A stretch of 64,000 nucleotides of DNA, taken from Sepiola atlantica (Eukaryota > Mollusca > Cephalopoda > Sepiida > Sepiolidae). Location of the stretch: NCBI GenBank assembly GCA_963556195.1, contig OY744525.1, positions 42,250,076-42,314,075 of the forward strand, read 5' to 3'. Shown piece by piece: positions 21,413 to 32,275 of this stretch. The stretch's first letter is position 1; every line of letters begins with the position of its first letter. The notes below the pieces were generated by a model. The model did not search any database. It was not told the DNA's origin and was given only the letters and a program-made list of their open reading frames with translations. A program made the position numbers and the translations under genes.

Positions 21413-22439
21413 CAGTAACACTGCTTTCAGTGAAAGCAGAAAAGTTCATCTGGGACACCTGCCTTACATTCCCACTCTCATCATTTTAGCTAATTACTTA
21501 CAGATTCCAGTTGCCCAAAACTACTGTTTTGACCCAATATGACGAAAATATGTTCTTGTCAACTGCTTCCCTTCCTCACCCCAAACCTTTTCTTGATTAG
21601 AGCTCAGAACTGGTTTTAAAAACCGGTTTTCATATGATGATCACTAAAACCGAAACCGATTTGCCAAAACCGATTTTAATGTTTGTAGTTTCTGCTTTCT
21701 GTAAAAGATTTCTCTATTCTTTTCCTTTGAAGAAATATCGTTGTAATTTTAATCAAGCAGCCTTTAGCTAGCTGAGTGCTGTCTGTTTCATTTGAACAGA
21801 TCGTAATTTTCTATTTTGGTTGCACTCTTGTCACAAAGGCATTTTTCTATTATGGTGATTGGTGCTTTTATATAAATATTTTATGCACATTCATTCCTCT
21901 ACAATAATATCAAATGTCATAGCCTACAAAAGCATAAAATTAAAATACCATAGACTTGATTACTCTATGCTGAAAATGGCGCAAAACTGAAAATAATTCA
22001 CCAATTTAATGTGAATATTTACAATACGGATCATATTTTAAAGTTTTACATCCTTGCACACTATCTTCGAATTTCTATAAGTTCCATTAGGGGATTTTTT
22101 TTTTTGGCTATAAGCTTGAATAATGCAATCACCCACCTGTTTCGCTGGAAACTTTAAAGATAATAAATTTTTCCAAATTATTTTTGTGATAATCTGAAAG
22201 TTTAACCCTTTTATTCATACTGTTTTTCCACAAGAACAAATAAAAAAAGTTGTCACAAAGTATCATACATTTTTATTTGACCAATTGTTTTTTGTTCTTG
22301 CGAGAGTCAGGGACACCGAGGAATACGTTTTGCCTCCATTATTAGTCATTATGAACCTTTTCAGAAGTCAGCTGAACTTGAAGGTACGTGGTTCAAGAAG
22401 AAATTAGATCAGATATGTAGAATTTCTGTAAAAAAAAAC
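21413..22439. other. Intergenic stretch, nothing recognised
   Basis: Includes AACTGGTTTTAAAAACCGGTTTTCATATG near 21610 with weak similarity to the 16.7-kb minisatellite. No gene or defined element was seen. Confidence 0.4.
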
Positions 22440-22775
22440 AGACATTAAACTTTTGCGTCTAATCGATATAGAAACATAGAAACATAGATGAATTCTGGTA
22501 GAAGGACATGAGTCGTCCTATGGCACCATCTCCTTGTCTTCATCTTTGTATGCGTCCAGTGATGACAGCAGCCTTATAGTTGAATTTGATTTCTTGGTCA
22601 ATCCAGAACTTATCCAACCGCTTCTCAAATATCTTTACAGTTTCGGCTTCAATTACACTTGATGGCAATCTATTCCACAAATCCACACAGCGATGGCTGA
22701 ATGAATATTTTTTTCAGGTTCAAACGTGCCTGCTTCTTGTAAAGCATCTGACTGTGTCCCCTGTTTCCCACTCTT
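22440..22775 (-). pseudogene. CR1/L2-like LINE 3' end
   Basis: The minus strand reads YSFSHRCVDLWNRLPSSVIE then AETVKIFEKRLDKFWIDQEI and KFNYKAAV...GDGAIGRLMSFYQNSS. The R..FSxRxVDxWNxLPxxVVxAxxVxxFKxRLDxFW signature is the C-terminus of reverse transcriptase in CR1/L2/Jockey-type elements. The 3' end is a short ATGTTTCT repeat (22463-22483), typical of such LINE tails. Two in-frame stops near the left of the fragment and the missing upstream RT show a 5'-truncated dead copy. Confidence 0.85.
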
Positions 22776-23153
22776 GTATCAATTCATTTAAAAAAAAATT
22801 TGGGGGCAGGGACGTCAAAAACGTTGGGGACGAGGGGGGGGTGGAGGCGTACTGCCCTAAGTCCAAAAAAAAATGTTTTTAACCAGTTTTACAAACGACT
22901 ATTACTCGGTTTTGAGAAATATCGTTTTTTGTTTGTTGGTTTTGTATGCATGTGGACCCTACTACCTACTGCCTCCAACCAGATAGGGTGGGGCCCTTTT
23001 GTACCAGGACGTAAAATCTTTCTTAATAAGATAATTCTGAAAATAAAAACATCACCATTCAAGCTGATATCCCTCATCGTTATATTCGTTATATTCGGCT
23101 TAACGCCCGTTTTACATCTTAGTATGTATTGGGCGTCTTTAAGAAATTGACTT
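22776..23153. other. Unassigned, G-rich start
   Basis: Contains a GAGGGGGGGGTGGAGG stretch and two overlapping short frames without recognisable domains. Confidence 0.4.
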
Positions 23154-23435
23154 TCAAACTAACCTATCTCTGGAAAGGTCTTTATTTATCCCACTTTCTC
23201 TCAAGTCTATTTTTATCATTCCCCCCCCCCCATGTTTTCCTTGACCTTTCATTGTGATCGACCCTGCTACTTTAACTGTTCTACATCCACTAATCCAAGA
23301 ACTTTCATCGATTCTTTCAACATAGCCACACCATCGAACTCTCCTGTTCTGCACACATCTCCCTATACGGTCCAGACCTATACTCTCCCTATTCCTAATG
23401 TTATTATTTACTATAAAGCTCACATTAATCTTCAT
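23154..23435 (-). pseudogene. Non-LTR RT C-terminal relic
   Basis: A 93-codon minus-strand frame reads GLDRIGRCVQNRRVRWCGYV then ERIDESSWISGCRTV. It is the same family region as the relic at 7535-7825 (R.RWYGH.ERM.ESSW). A purine tract (CATGGGGGGGGGG complement) interrupts the RGRPKKTW part, and stops occur just outside. Confidence 0.75.
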
Positions 23436-23808
23436 TTGGCAGAATTTCTGACAGGGGACATAATTACAGGGTTACTTTATTGAATCCTCACAATCAGGTT
23501 CCATTCTTTGACATAATCAGCAGTCATTTTTTCTTTTGAGATTCACCTTGCTTGGCACTGTTTGACCATTTTATAGCATTCAATGGACCATAAAACCAAG
23601 CTTAGTCATTTCAGAACATAAGGTTCGGTTTGTCGCTTTTAAGGCATGGTAACCATTTCTATCATTTTTTTTTATGAAAAATAATCTTAATCAAAACATA
23701 AATCATACTATTTTTGTCTGAGCCCAGTATTGATTGCCGTTTTGATCCAGAGTTTAGCGAAAGTTCATACGTTTTCCTAGTGTGTTAGTAAATGCGACCA
23801 ATCTGACA

Positions 23809-23810
<2 letters not shown>

Positions 23811-23870
<60 letters not shown>
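23811..23870. repeat. (TA)n microsatellite
   Basis: About 28 TA units, directly left of the inverted-repeat element. Confidence 0.98.
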
Positions 23871-23872
<2 letters not shown>

Positions 23873-23873
<1 letters not shown>

Positions 23874-24497
23874 AAAATAAAAATGGAATAAAGAATAAGC
23901 AAATCAACAACTATCAAAAATAAACTCAAAAACACATATTGAATAGTTCTACCAAAATATTTCGATTGTTAAAATACAATCATCATCAATTGGTAGCAGA
24001 ACTTTAATTAAAAACAGAAAAGTTTTCAAATTTATACAAAGAACGCAATTTGGGGAAAAAATAGTCACGTGTAATAAACAGTAGGAATGGAGAAAGAAAG
24101 AAAGAAATGTTAAAAAAAAGAAAAAGAAAGAACAAAATCAGCAGTTGGCATATAAACGTCGATCGGAAACGCTGTAAGTTAATAAATTAGTAGTAATTTA
24201 AAATGACAGCAAGGAATTAAACCAATAAGGAGGAGGAGGAGGAGGAGGAGGAGGAGGAAGACGGACTCAAAGTAGTAGAAGTTATCCGTTATCATATTGG
24301 TTTAGGTTCATTTCGATTAGAATCGATCTGGCAGAAGATGTAGAGATATTATAGAATTTAATTAAAGTTCTGCTACCAATTGATGATGATTGTATTTTAA
24401 CAATCGAAATATTTTGGTAGAACTATTCAATATGTGTTTTTGAGTTTATTTTTGCTAGTTGTTGATTTGCTTATCCTTTATTCCATTTTCATTTTTA
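23873..24497. mobile_element. Inverted-repeat element with hammerhead-like core
   Basis: Arms of ~140 bp (23873-24012 and 24357-24497) are near-perfect inverted copies running from AAAATGGAATAAAGAATAAG to ATTAAAGTTCTGCTACCAAT. In the right arm CTACCAA pairs with TTGGTAG. Inside it TTGATGA is followed by a perfect 6-bp stem (GATTGT/ACAATC) and then GAAA with only TATT before the outer stem. This is the layout of hammerhead variants lacking stem III that have been described with Penelope-like elements. The 5' core base C is a T here. A GGA repeat lies in the centre. (TA)n tracts adjoin both ends. Confidence 0.65.
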
Positions 24498-24528
24498 CAT
24501 TTTGTCTGAAACATTGTTTCTTTTATTC

Positions 24529-24532
<4 letters not shown>

Positions 24533-24587
<55 letters not shown>
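24533..24587. repeat. (TA)n microsatellite
   Basis: About 27 TA units. Confidence 0.98.
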
Positions 24588-24591
<4 letters not shown>

Positions 24592-24759
24592 AAATGTAAT
24601 CGCCTCGCTTGGATGCTTGAATAAGGCCGTAGGGTCGAAATAAATTATTGCACCGGTGATTATGTGATTCCGTGTTACTTTACTTTATTTTATTCTTGCT
24701 CTGTTTATTACATTGAGTTCTCGCACTCGGATTTCTTTCTGGAATTTATTTCACTCTAA

Positions 24760-24764
<5 letters not shown>

Positions 24765-24840
<76 letters not shown>
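24765..24840. repeat. (TA)n microsatellite
   Basis: About 37 TA units. The 177-bp segment between it and the previous tract contains CTTGAATAAGGCC and GGTCGAAATAAA, weakly hammerhead-like. Confidence 0.98.
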
Positions 24841-24843
<3 letters not shown>

Positions 24844-24894
24844 ATAAATTATAATAAACTTGTAAAATATGTAACTTTACATTTGTTTCATTAT

Positions 24895-25180
24895 TTCAAC
24901 AATATATACACAGGTGAATTCTGTCAACGGGTACTTTTCTCAAAGGCTGATTATGTAAATCACCTGAAGAAACACGAAAGAATACGAACCCACAATATTT
25001 TCCAAAGACATGGGTGGACAACAAGCGTGATGTGTGGTAGGGTCTGTAGAATCATCTCTGAGCTCAAAAGACACATGGCCGTACAAAGAAAAGAGTTCTC
25101 AAAAGACAACCCAATAAATTCTGTAGAAAGTATGATTTATGTCTGCCACTTGTGTTGATCTGTATCTGAGCTAAAGCGTC
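24895..25180 (+). pseudogene. C2H2-type zinc-finger relic of a retroelement
   Basis: In one frame, three degenerate fingers follow each other: FCQRVLFSKADYVNHLKKHE, then VMCGRVCRIISELKRHMAVQ, then VCHLC, a stop codon and SVSELKRH. The ISELKRH repetition shows a tandem finger origin. One of the two cysteines is lost in the first finger and a stop lies in the third. It precedes the RTE C-terminus, so I take it as part of the same or a nested retroelement rather than a host zinc-finger gene. Confidence 0.6.
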
Positions 25181-25268
25181 ATGGCTGAAGAAAAGATGAC
25201 AGTGGAAAAACATGATCGAACAGTAATCATCTGTGAGTCATGTATAAGTACGTAGGTATTTATGATGG

Positions 25269-25736
25269 TTGGTAGTAATGCAGAACACCGGAATGGTGAA
25301 AGAAAGTATGAACGAAAACAAACAATCGGAGATAGTTGCGAATCTTCACAAAATCTATTTATTTTTCAAAAGATCTTTCACGTATCAAATCAGTAAATAT
25401 GAGACTTACTGCTTCAAGGATGTCTACAAGCACGATATGAAGGCTTGCTCAATTGACATTAATACATGGGAAGCGTCTGCAGCTGACAGACCTGCTTGGA
25501 GGAAACAGATACGTGAGGGAATGATCATCAGTGAGAAGACCCTCCACGATGAAAACGCTGCGAAGAGAGCTAGGAGAAGAGCGAACCTACAGGCAGACCA
25601 ACAAGCCGAGGTGACATATTACACAACAGCTTTCGTATGTCAAGACTGTAGTAGACCATGCAAATCAAGAATTGGTCTCTACAGTCACACAAAAAGATGC
25701 ACACAAACAACATCCCAACATGGTGCTGATCCATAG
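25269..25736 (+). pseudogene. RTE-type LINE ORF2 C-terminus
   Basis: A 155-codon frame includes CFKDVYKHDMKACSIDINTW then EASAADRPAWRKQIREG, a basic KRARRRANLQ stretch and a final finger FVCQDCSRPCKSRIGLYSHT then KRC. The YKDxxKRDMKACxIDxxTWExxAxDRxAWR...CxxCxRxCxSRIGLxSHxRxC layout is the post-RT C-terminal tail common in RTE elements of molluscs and other invertebrates. The RT domain itself is missing. The start Met is arbitrary because the frame is a fragment. Confidence 0.8.
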
Positions 25737-25862
25737 TCGTTGCGACTGACAGATGCCAATACATATACTGCTAAATATTAATCAAAATATCTGGGATGGT
25801 GCAACAACATTGTTTAATAATTTTGGGAGAAACACTCCTCTTCTAAAGAAAAGGAATACAAA

Positions 25863-25916
25863 AGTGGAACCGTCAAACGGAGTGAAGAATTCTTCACTCT
25901 GCTTGACGGTGTCACA
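25863..25916. repeat. Near-perfect hairpin, ~25-bp arms
   Basis: GTGGAACCGTCAAACGGAGT, GAAGAATTCTTC centre, then ACTCTGCTTGACGGTGTCAC. The arms differ at only a few positions and there is essentially no loop. It lies just downstream of the RTE fragment and may be its 3'-UTR hairpin. Confidence 0.75.
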
Positions 25917-26329
25917 AGTTCACAAGGCTATAACATTTGTATGAGAAGTAAAAAATATCTCGATATGGATGGAGCAACGTACCATTGAAGTAAACACAAC
26001 TCAAAAGGGTACTCATCATTTGGAAAATATTGGCGCTGGTTTGTTAAGTGATCATCCCATTCGTAATCATGTTTCATGGAGTTTTCCTTCAATCTTATAA
26101 ATCGATCTCTATTTATTTGCTTCTACATGAAGCCAGGATGTGAGAAAAAGTCAAGATTAATGTGGGGTGTAGTCATTCCTGAATGGAACAAAGGTGAGTG
26201 ATCATGGCCCAGTTTGGGGGAGCTCTTCACAGCTCTCTTAAGCCTCTTAGCTCCTCTTCAATTTTAACTTTACCTAAATATATTTTACACTTTTATTGCA
26301 CTCAGTTGAACTTTTACTGTAGTCAGATT
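25917..26329. other. Unassigned, possibly LINE 3' UTR
   Basis: No domain or repeat match was seen. Confidence 0.35.
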
Positions 26330-26620
26330 GGGTGTGGGTGCATACAAATAATGTTGAAACGGGAAAATTTCCACGTTAGGTTACATTAAGCAGAGAAGTG
26401 GAAATTTCCATCAGAAGTTAAAGATTAGAACTAGAGCTACTTGTCATGATATGACGTCATGAACAGGAAGTCGAGAGTTAGACGTGGCGAAGAAAAAAGA
26501 AAAATCCTCCTCTTCGGACAGACGAGCTGATTGGATTCAAACGTCTTTTTCGAAGTTCTGTCTTCATTCGCCTCTTCCCCTGGGGATGGAAAGCTTATTT
26601 AATATGTAATAAGATTGAAA
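26330..26620 (+). repeat. R2 dispersed repeat, partial copy
   Basis: AGATTGGGTGTGgGTGCAtA, ATAATGTTGAAACGG, TTTCCACGTTAGGTTACATT, TTTCCATCAGAAGTTAAAGA. It is diverged from the copies at 4.3 and 27.5 kb. Confidence 0.6.
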
Positions 26621-27519
26621 CATTGAAGATCAAATATGCTGTTGCCATTCCTTTTTTTATTTGTTACCTTATTACAGAACCAAAGGAAAGAGGAAGAGAT
26701 GATAATGATAATACCGACTTAACAATGGAAAAGAAGAGAAAGAAGAAGAGAGACACAACTATATATTGTACCAACCACTTAAAACGTGTCAATGAGAGAC
26801 TCGGTTGTTTTCTCTCAATGAAAAACCGCTTATGGGCAACCGATTGGGGGGGGGGGCGAAAGGATTCCCCATCTAATGCTATAAACGGCTTATTAATGTC
26901 AGGTAAGGTTACACTATCTAATAATACCCCATCCAAAAGCAAGCTCGTTACTAGGAAACCTTACCTGACCAGACTCTCTAATTTCTAGGAAAAGTCTCAT
27001 TATGGGTGACTTGTCCCTGGCTAAAACTGCCCCAGGAATTTAGGGATGAATGAAAATTTTTTTTGTATCCTCCCCCTTCCTTAAGAGATGGAGATGAAGA
27101 AGGTGAAAGAGGAAAAGAGAGGGGAAGAGATAAAAAGGGGTGAGGGAGAGAGAGAAAGAGGGAGAATGATGGATACTTATCAAAACGATAAGCTCTCAAT
27201 AATAAGTCATCCGTTTGAGGGCAAATGTCAAAATGACAAGAATCAGTTAAAGCTAAAAGAGGTAGCATATATAAGAGAGGTAATAATTACATGAAGTTCT
27301 AATGAAGCGTTCCAATCAAGGGAGATAATGCATACGACACCTATTAACCGTATGTATTTATCAAATAACATCTACACTTAACTTCAAAAGCATATTGCTG
27401 CAAAGTAGCATGTAATATTCCTTCTATTTGAACCAGTACTGCCACAAATTCAAAACTGACCCAGAAATTTAGTGATGAATGAAAAAAAGAGTTTTTTTAC
27501 ATCCCCTTTCCTGAACTGT
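26621..27519. other. Unassigned, purine-rich patches
   Basis: Overlapping sense (121 codons) and antisense (92 codons) frames are not recognised. GTCAGGTAAGGTTaCAC (26898) and AACCTTACCTGACCAGACTC (26957) form a short inverted pair. CCCAGGAATTTAGGGATGAATGAAA at 27030 recurs diverged at 27460. Confidence 0.4.
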
Positions 27520-27900
27520 TGTAGCCAGATTAGATGTGCAAAAATAAGGTTTAAAAATAGAAAAATTACACGTAAGGTTAGTTAAGCAAGAAAATGGAAA
27601 TTTTCCATTAGAGGTGGTCAACTTAGAAGTTAAGCTGACGTGTACCGGAAGTTATTTCATGGAAGGAAGTACATAGCAAAGAAGCTAGAAATTTTCTGAC
27701 TCTTGCAAGTTGGATGTCAAAATGATCGGATTCAGTTTTCAAGGTTTCCACCACCTTACGAAGGTTGGTCAAGAAAATGTACTTGCTGTAAATTACTGTA
27801 AAAAGTAAATCAAATCCCAGAAGAAAATAATGGAGTTATTTGTTGTTCTCTTTAATTACTTCAATTATTCCAGCCACAACGAGAATGAAGAAGAAAAGAT
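27520..27900 (+). repeat. R2 dispersed repeat, forward copy
   Basis: Contains AGCCAGATTAGATGTGCAAA, AATTACACGTAAGGTTAGTT and AATTTTCCATTAGAGG, then AAATTACTGTAAAAAGTAAA and AATGGAGTTATTTGTTG. The second half is the reverse complement of 3640-3860, which makes R2 at least 380 bp long. Confidence 0.65.
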
Positions 27901-28404
27901 CGACATGTCTTCAACTGTTGAAGAGATGTTGATCTTTTCGTATCACCACTCTAAGAGATGTCGCTATCCATTGAGTCAACTACAACTCAGTTTTTCTCAA
28001 GCCTTGTTTGCTCTAAAATTTTCTTATTCTCTTAGCTGAATTCTGAAATGTAAAGTCACAATAAAGGACTTATTTCATAGACAACCTATTAACACTGATA
28101 GTTTTATTGATGGTGAGATGTTTGTAAAAAAAACTTTGCTTACATTACTTGTATATCCTGTTTGTATAGCTTGTGTGACGAATTAATTAATTAATTAATA
28201 TAAATATTGCCAAAATGTCAAACTGAACTGACACATAATAACATACACACATATACATAAAAAACCGATATTTTTGTTAAAATTGATTCAACAGGGTTTT
28301 TTCTTAAGTCAGCTAAAAATAAAGCTAAGAAAAGCAAAAAGAAAATAAGAAAACAAACAAAAAAATAAACTAATAAAATCACAACTTCCTTGATGCAGAC
28401 TAAC

Positions 28405-29870
28405 AGTCTATTAAAATTGGCAATTGCAATCATAAATTGCATAGAATAAAGAGCGTATTCTGAATTGGCAAATTGCACTTGCAAATTGCAGGGAATAAAG
28501 AGTGTATTCCACTTTGGCAATTGCAATCATAAATTGCATAGACAAAAGAGTGTATTCCAATATGGCAATTGCAATCATAATTTGTATATTTCTGAATTGG
28601 CAAATTGCACTTACAAATTGCAAGGAATAAAAAAGTGTATTCCGAATAGACAATTAAAATGATAAGTGGCATAGAATAAAAAGTATATACTGAATTAGCA
28701 CTTGCAGAGAATAAAGAGTGTATTCCGAATTGGCAATTGCAATAATATATTGCATAGAATGAAGAGCATATTCTGAATTGGCAAATTGCAATTACAAATT
28801 GCATGAAATAAAGAGTTTACTCCGAATTGGCAAATTGCAATTACAAATTGCAGGGAATAAAGAGTGTGTTCCGAATTGGCAATTGCAATAATATATTGCA
28901 TAGAATAAAGAGTGTATTCTGAATTGGCAAATTGCAATTAAAAATTGCAGGGAATAAAGAGTGTGTTCCGAATTTGCAATTGCAATAATATATTGCATAG
29001 AATAAAGAGCATATTCTGAATTGGCAAATTGCAATTACAAATTGCAGGGAATAAAAATTTTACTCCGAATTGGCAAATTGCAATTACAAATTGCAGGGAA
29101 TAAAGAGTGTGTTCCGAATTGGCTATTGCAATAATATATTGCATAGAATAAAGAGCGTATTCTGAATTGGCAAATTGCAATTACAAATTGCAGGGAATAA
29201 AGAGTGTGTTCTGAATTGGCAATTGCAATAATATATTGCATAGAATAAAGAGCGTATTCTGAATTGGCAAATGGCAATTACAAATTGCAGGGAATGAAGA
29301 GTGTGTTCCGAATTGGCAATTGCAATAATAAATTGCATAGAATAAAGAGGGTATTCTGAATTTGCAAATTGCAATTACAAATTTTATAGAATTTAGAGTG
29401 TATTCCGAATCGGCAATTGCAATTATAAATTACAGAGAATAAAGAATCTATTCTGAATTGGCAATTGCAATTATAAGTTGCATAGAACAAAATGTGTTCT
29501 GAATTGGTAATTGGAATTATAAATTGCCAAAATAGAACACTCTTTATTCAATGCAATTTATAATTGCAATTGTCAATTTTAAATATATACTTTATTCTAT
29601 GCTATTTCTAATTGCAATTCCCAATTCATGATAAAGAGTCTATTCTGAATTGGCAATTGCAATTAGAAATTTCATGGAATAGAGACTGGCAAAGAAAAGT
29701 GTATTCCGAATTCGCAAGATATTATTTATATGCAATTAATAACTGAAATTCATTACACACTCTTTATTCTATGCAATCGATGATTATAATTATGAATTGG
29801 CAATTGCAATTATGCTCTGCGTAGAATAAAAACGTGTGTTCTGAACTGGTAATTACAATTTGTAATTGTG
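28405..29870. repeat. 97-bp higher-order satellite
   Basis: Basic ~48/49-bp monomers (AATTGGCAATTGCAATAATA ... CATAGAATAAAGAG and AATTGGCAAATTGCAATTAC ... CAGGGAATAAAGAG) alternate to give a 97-bp dimer period. A few single-monomer slips give 146-bp steps. The monomers are rich in the self-complementary TTGCAATTGCAA type. From about 29530 to 29620 the orientation is inverted, then it returns. The overlapping 80-codon minus-strand frames spaced 97 bp apart are repeat translations. Confidence 0.95.
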
Positions 29871-29879
29871 TAATATTTA

Positions 29880-30729
29880 CCGATAGTTACAAAGAAGAAA
29901 ACCGATGGAAGGAACTTTAACAAAAATGGTAATAATTAAAACAATATCAAATATCTTTAATTGAAACCATTAAACAGATTAAAAGGAAATGAAGAGAAAG
30001 AAGATGTTTAGAATGATAAGTTTTAAAAGAAAAAGAAAGTCTCCCCCCCCCCCCAAAAAAAAAACTATTCATGTTCACCTATTAAGGTGTTAAATCCGAA
30101 AATAATGTTGTTAACAGAGGTAGAAAGGTGGAAAGGAGTGAAATTAAATTGTTAACTTGGTCGGCCATTCGCGCCGCAAATTCTCACTTGATTCTGTATT
30201 AGTGATAAGAACAGTCTGTAATAATCGAGGTGTGAAAATGTTTTATAATTTTAACAAGAAAGAAAGAGAAAATTAGATAAAATCTAAAAAAAAAAAAAAA
30301 ATAAAATGGCGTCTCTCTTGCGTTTCTGATTGGCCTTCTGTTTTTTTTCTGGTGGCGTTTTACTTTTCTCTTCTACTTTTTAAGTGATCGCTGAAATAAC
30401 TAGATATTGTGATTCTGGTAACCCTGACACGGACTCAGAGCCGGTGCTACTTACCTTAGAGAGCGGCTATTGAGATACCCCCCACCCACCCCGACTCGGA
30501 AAGGACGTTTCAGTAGAACACTGGAGGCCTCCTCGGTTTTTGTTCTTTGTACCCCTACTTAAAATTTATTTTTGAAAAATTAATAAAGAGCCGCTTTTAA
30601 CAGCAGCAACACATCAAAAAAACATTACTGCGCATATGTGTTAAAATTCCATAAAAAACTTAAACTCTTTTTTTTTTCTTTTAATCGCTATGATGTTAAA
30701 TTTTATTCATTATCTTTATATCTATAAAG
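29880..30729. other. Unassigned stretch
   Basis: Contains a C12A11 tract at 30042-30064, a T-rich block and ATGGCGTCTCTCTTGCG near 30306. I saw no gene that I can support. Confidence 0.4.
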
Positions 30730-31066
30730 TAATTCTTTGTAAAACCCCAGCAGGGTGCTCGAATATTAGGAACAATTGAAAAATAAAATTGAAAAATAAG
30801 AGCGTAATATTTATTTATATATGTATTACAGAAGACTAGAACAGCATTGGTACCGTCGGTTTCGAATCCGACAAAGGGGAACAGCATGTGACAGTCCTTT
30901 GTGGACTCTCCTCAGCCTCCTTGTGAGTCGTCATTTTCCAAAGCAACAGACCACAACATAGGCTGAGGAGAGTCCACAAAGGATGGTCACATGCTGTTCC
31001 CCTTTATAGGATTTGAAACCGACGGTACCAATGTTGTCCTGATCTTCTGTAATACATATATAAATC
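30730..31066. mobile_element. Hammerhead family D inverted-repeat element
   Basis: Arms of ~105 bp (30814-30918 and 30959-31066) flank a 40-bp spacer. Each arm encodes a hammerhead. Plus strand, right arm: stem I CACAACATAGG with CCAATGTTGT (one A-A mismatch), core CTGAGGA 30963-30969, stem II GAGTCC/GGATTT, GAAA, stem III ACC/GGT with loop GAC, cleavage at GTA. In the left arm (minus strand) stem II is longer (GAGTCCACAAAGG with CCTTTGTCGGATTC, one bulge). The left flank, with CAGCAGGGTGCTCGA, matches 63870-63890. Confidence 0.75.
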
Positions 31067-31079
31067 AATATCTATAAAG

Positions 31080-31480
31080 TAAGGTATGTTAATAGGTTGA
31101 TGTTTGTGTGGGGTAAACTCTGAACGTAACTAACCGATCATGATGAATTTCGAAACATAGGCGTAAGAATGAGTAATGTAAACTATATTTAGTTTAATTT
31201 AGTTCCATATAAAAGAAAAAGGAGGGACTTGAAGCCCTTCATAAAAATTCAGATACCTCCGATTTTGATTACATTTTGACCATAGGTATAAGGCACCAAT
31301 TTATAAATAATACAACAGTTTAAGTTTTTTTTAGGTATTTTAAAGGGTTATTAGGTGCTGTAATATGGGCACAGCTACCCTTTATTAATATTAAAATATT
31401 ACGACGGGCCAGTACATGCGGATATGAAGACGACCCGTGTAGATTATATTTGAATGGGAAGCTAAAAAAAATTTAATTGT
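31080..31480 (-). repeat. R1 dispersed repeat, reverse copy
   Basis: Reverse-complement similarity to 11750-12335 and 44270-44690: AGGTATGTTaAT, AACcGATCATGATGAATTTc, TAGTTTAATTTAGTTccATa and a TATTTTAAAGGG block. It is strongly diverged. Confidence 0.5.
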
Positions 31481-31560
31481 GAAGATCCCCAGAACTTACT
31501 AAATTGTAGAAGCGAAATAGCAGCTAACTGTAGACATAGTATAACCTTCACTTTGGGATA

Positions 31561-31618
31561 ACTATATAAAAATAAATAAATAAATAAATAAATGAATAAA
31601 ATAAAATAAATAAATACA
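31561..31618. repeat. (AAAT)n microsatellite
   Basis: Imperfect AAAT/AAATG repeat. Confidence 0.9.
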
Positions 31619-31978
31619 AAAATAGACTAAATAAATCTCTAAAGTATTAACGTGTAACAAAATAAATAGAAAAGCTAAATTATTTCAGTCCCCACGTCCC
31701 CATTAATTTGACCCATTAAAAATGAGGTGTGCCAAACCGACCTCCAAACAAAAGAAAAAGATGTCAAACAAAGGGCAGCCAGGGCTTTGTTTGAAAGGAG
31801 TTCGGCCATTGGCCTACGAAAAACTATCCTGAGAGGAATTAATAACAACGTATCGCAATGGTTAGTTGGCTAAACACTAAGATATAGATTCAAGTGTTAA
31901 CAATAAATCTGCACATTTAGCCTGATTATTTTCTACAGAAATGAAACATTGTAGCTTACTTGCCATAGATTTATTTTC

Positions 31979-31979
31979 A

Positions 31980-32038
<59 letters not shown>

Positions 32039-32055
32039 ATGTATAGTATAGTATA

Positions 32056-32090
<35 letters not shown>
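31979..32090. repeat. (CTA)n then (GTATA)n and (TA)n
   Basis: About 19 ACT/CTA units, three TAGTA pentamers, then about 17 TA units. Confidence 0.95.
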
Positions 32091-32096
<6 letters not shown>

Positions 32097-32227
32097 AACA
32101 TTATTAACAATAACAGAACTCGTCTGTCTAGTTATACCTTTTATAATCTTTTAAATCTTTCGAATGATTTTCTTTGTGTTAAAATAAAAAAAAATGATAA
32201 AAGATCCGTATGTGTCACTAACGTTTT

Positions 32228-32275
32228 TGATTCCTCTTCGAATCATCTTCAGGTGTTGATGGCAAAAGGGACTAA
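32228..32275 (-). ncRNA. Degenerate hammerhead-like motif
   Basis: The minus strand reads ACCTGAAGATGATTC then GAAGAGGAATCAAAAAC. CTGAAGA is followed by a perfect 6-bp stem (TGATTC/GAATCA), but the expected GAAAC is AAAAC. The missing G12 would abolish activity. Stems I and III are unclear. Confidence 0.35.

Noticed and set aside
24596..24650. CTTGAATAAGGCC...GGTCGAAATAAA as a hammerhead
   Set aside because: Core has two mismatches and no stem I/III support.
24838..25158. Host C2H2 zinc-finger gene
   Set aside because: Fingers lack key Cys residues, a stop lies in the third, and it adjoins an RTE C-terminus.
26623..26988. 121-codon plus-strand frame with KKRKKKRD stretch
   Set aside because: Low-complexity purine-rich DNA with an equally long antisense frame; no domain.
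28430..29490. Series of 80-124-codon minus-strand frames (MQFANSEYALYSMQYIIAIA type)
   Set aside because: Spaced exactly 97 or 146 bp, equal to the satellite period.
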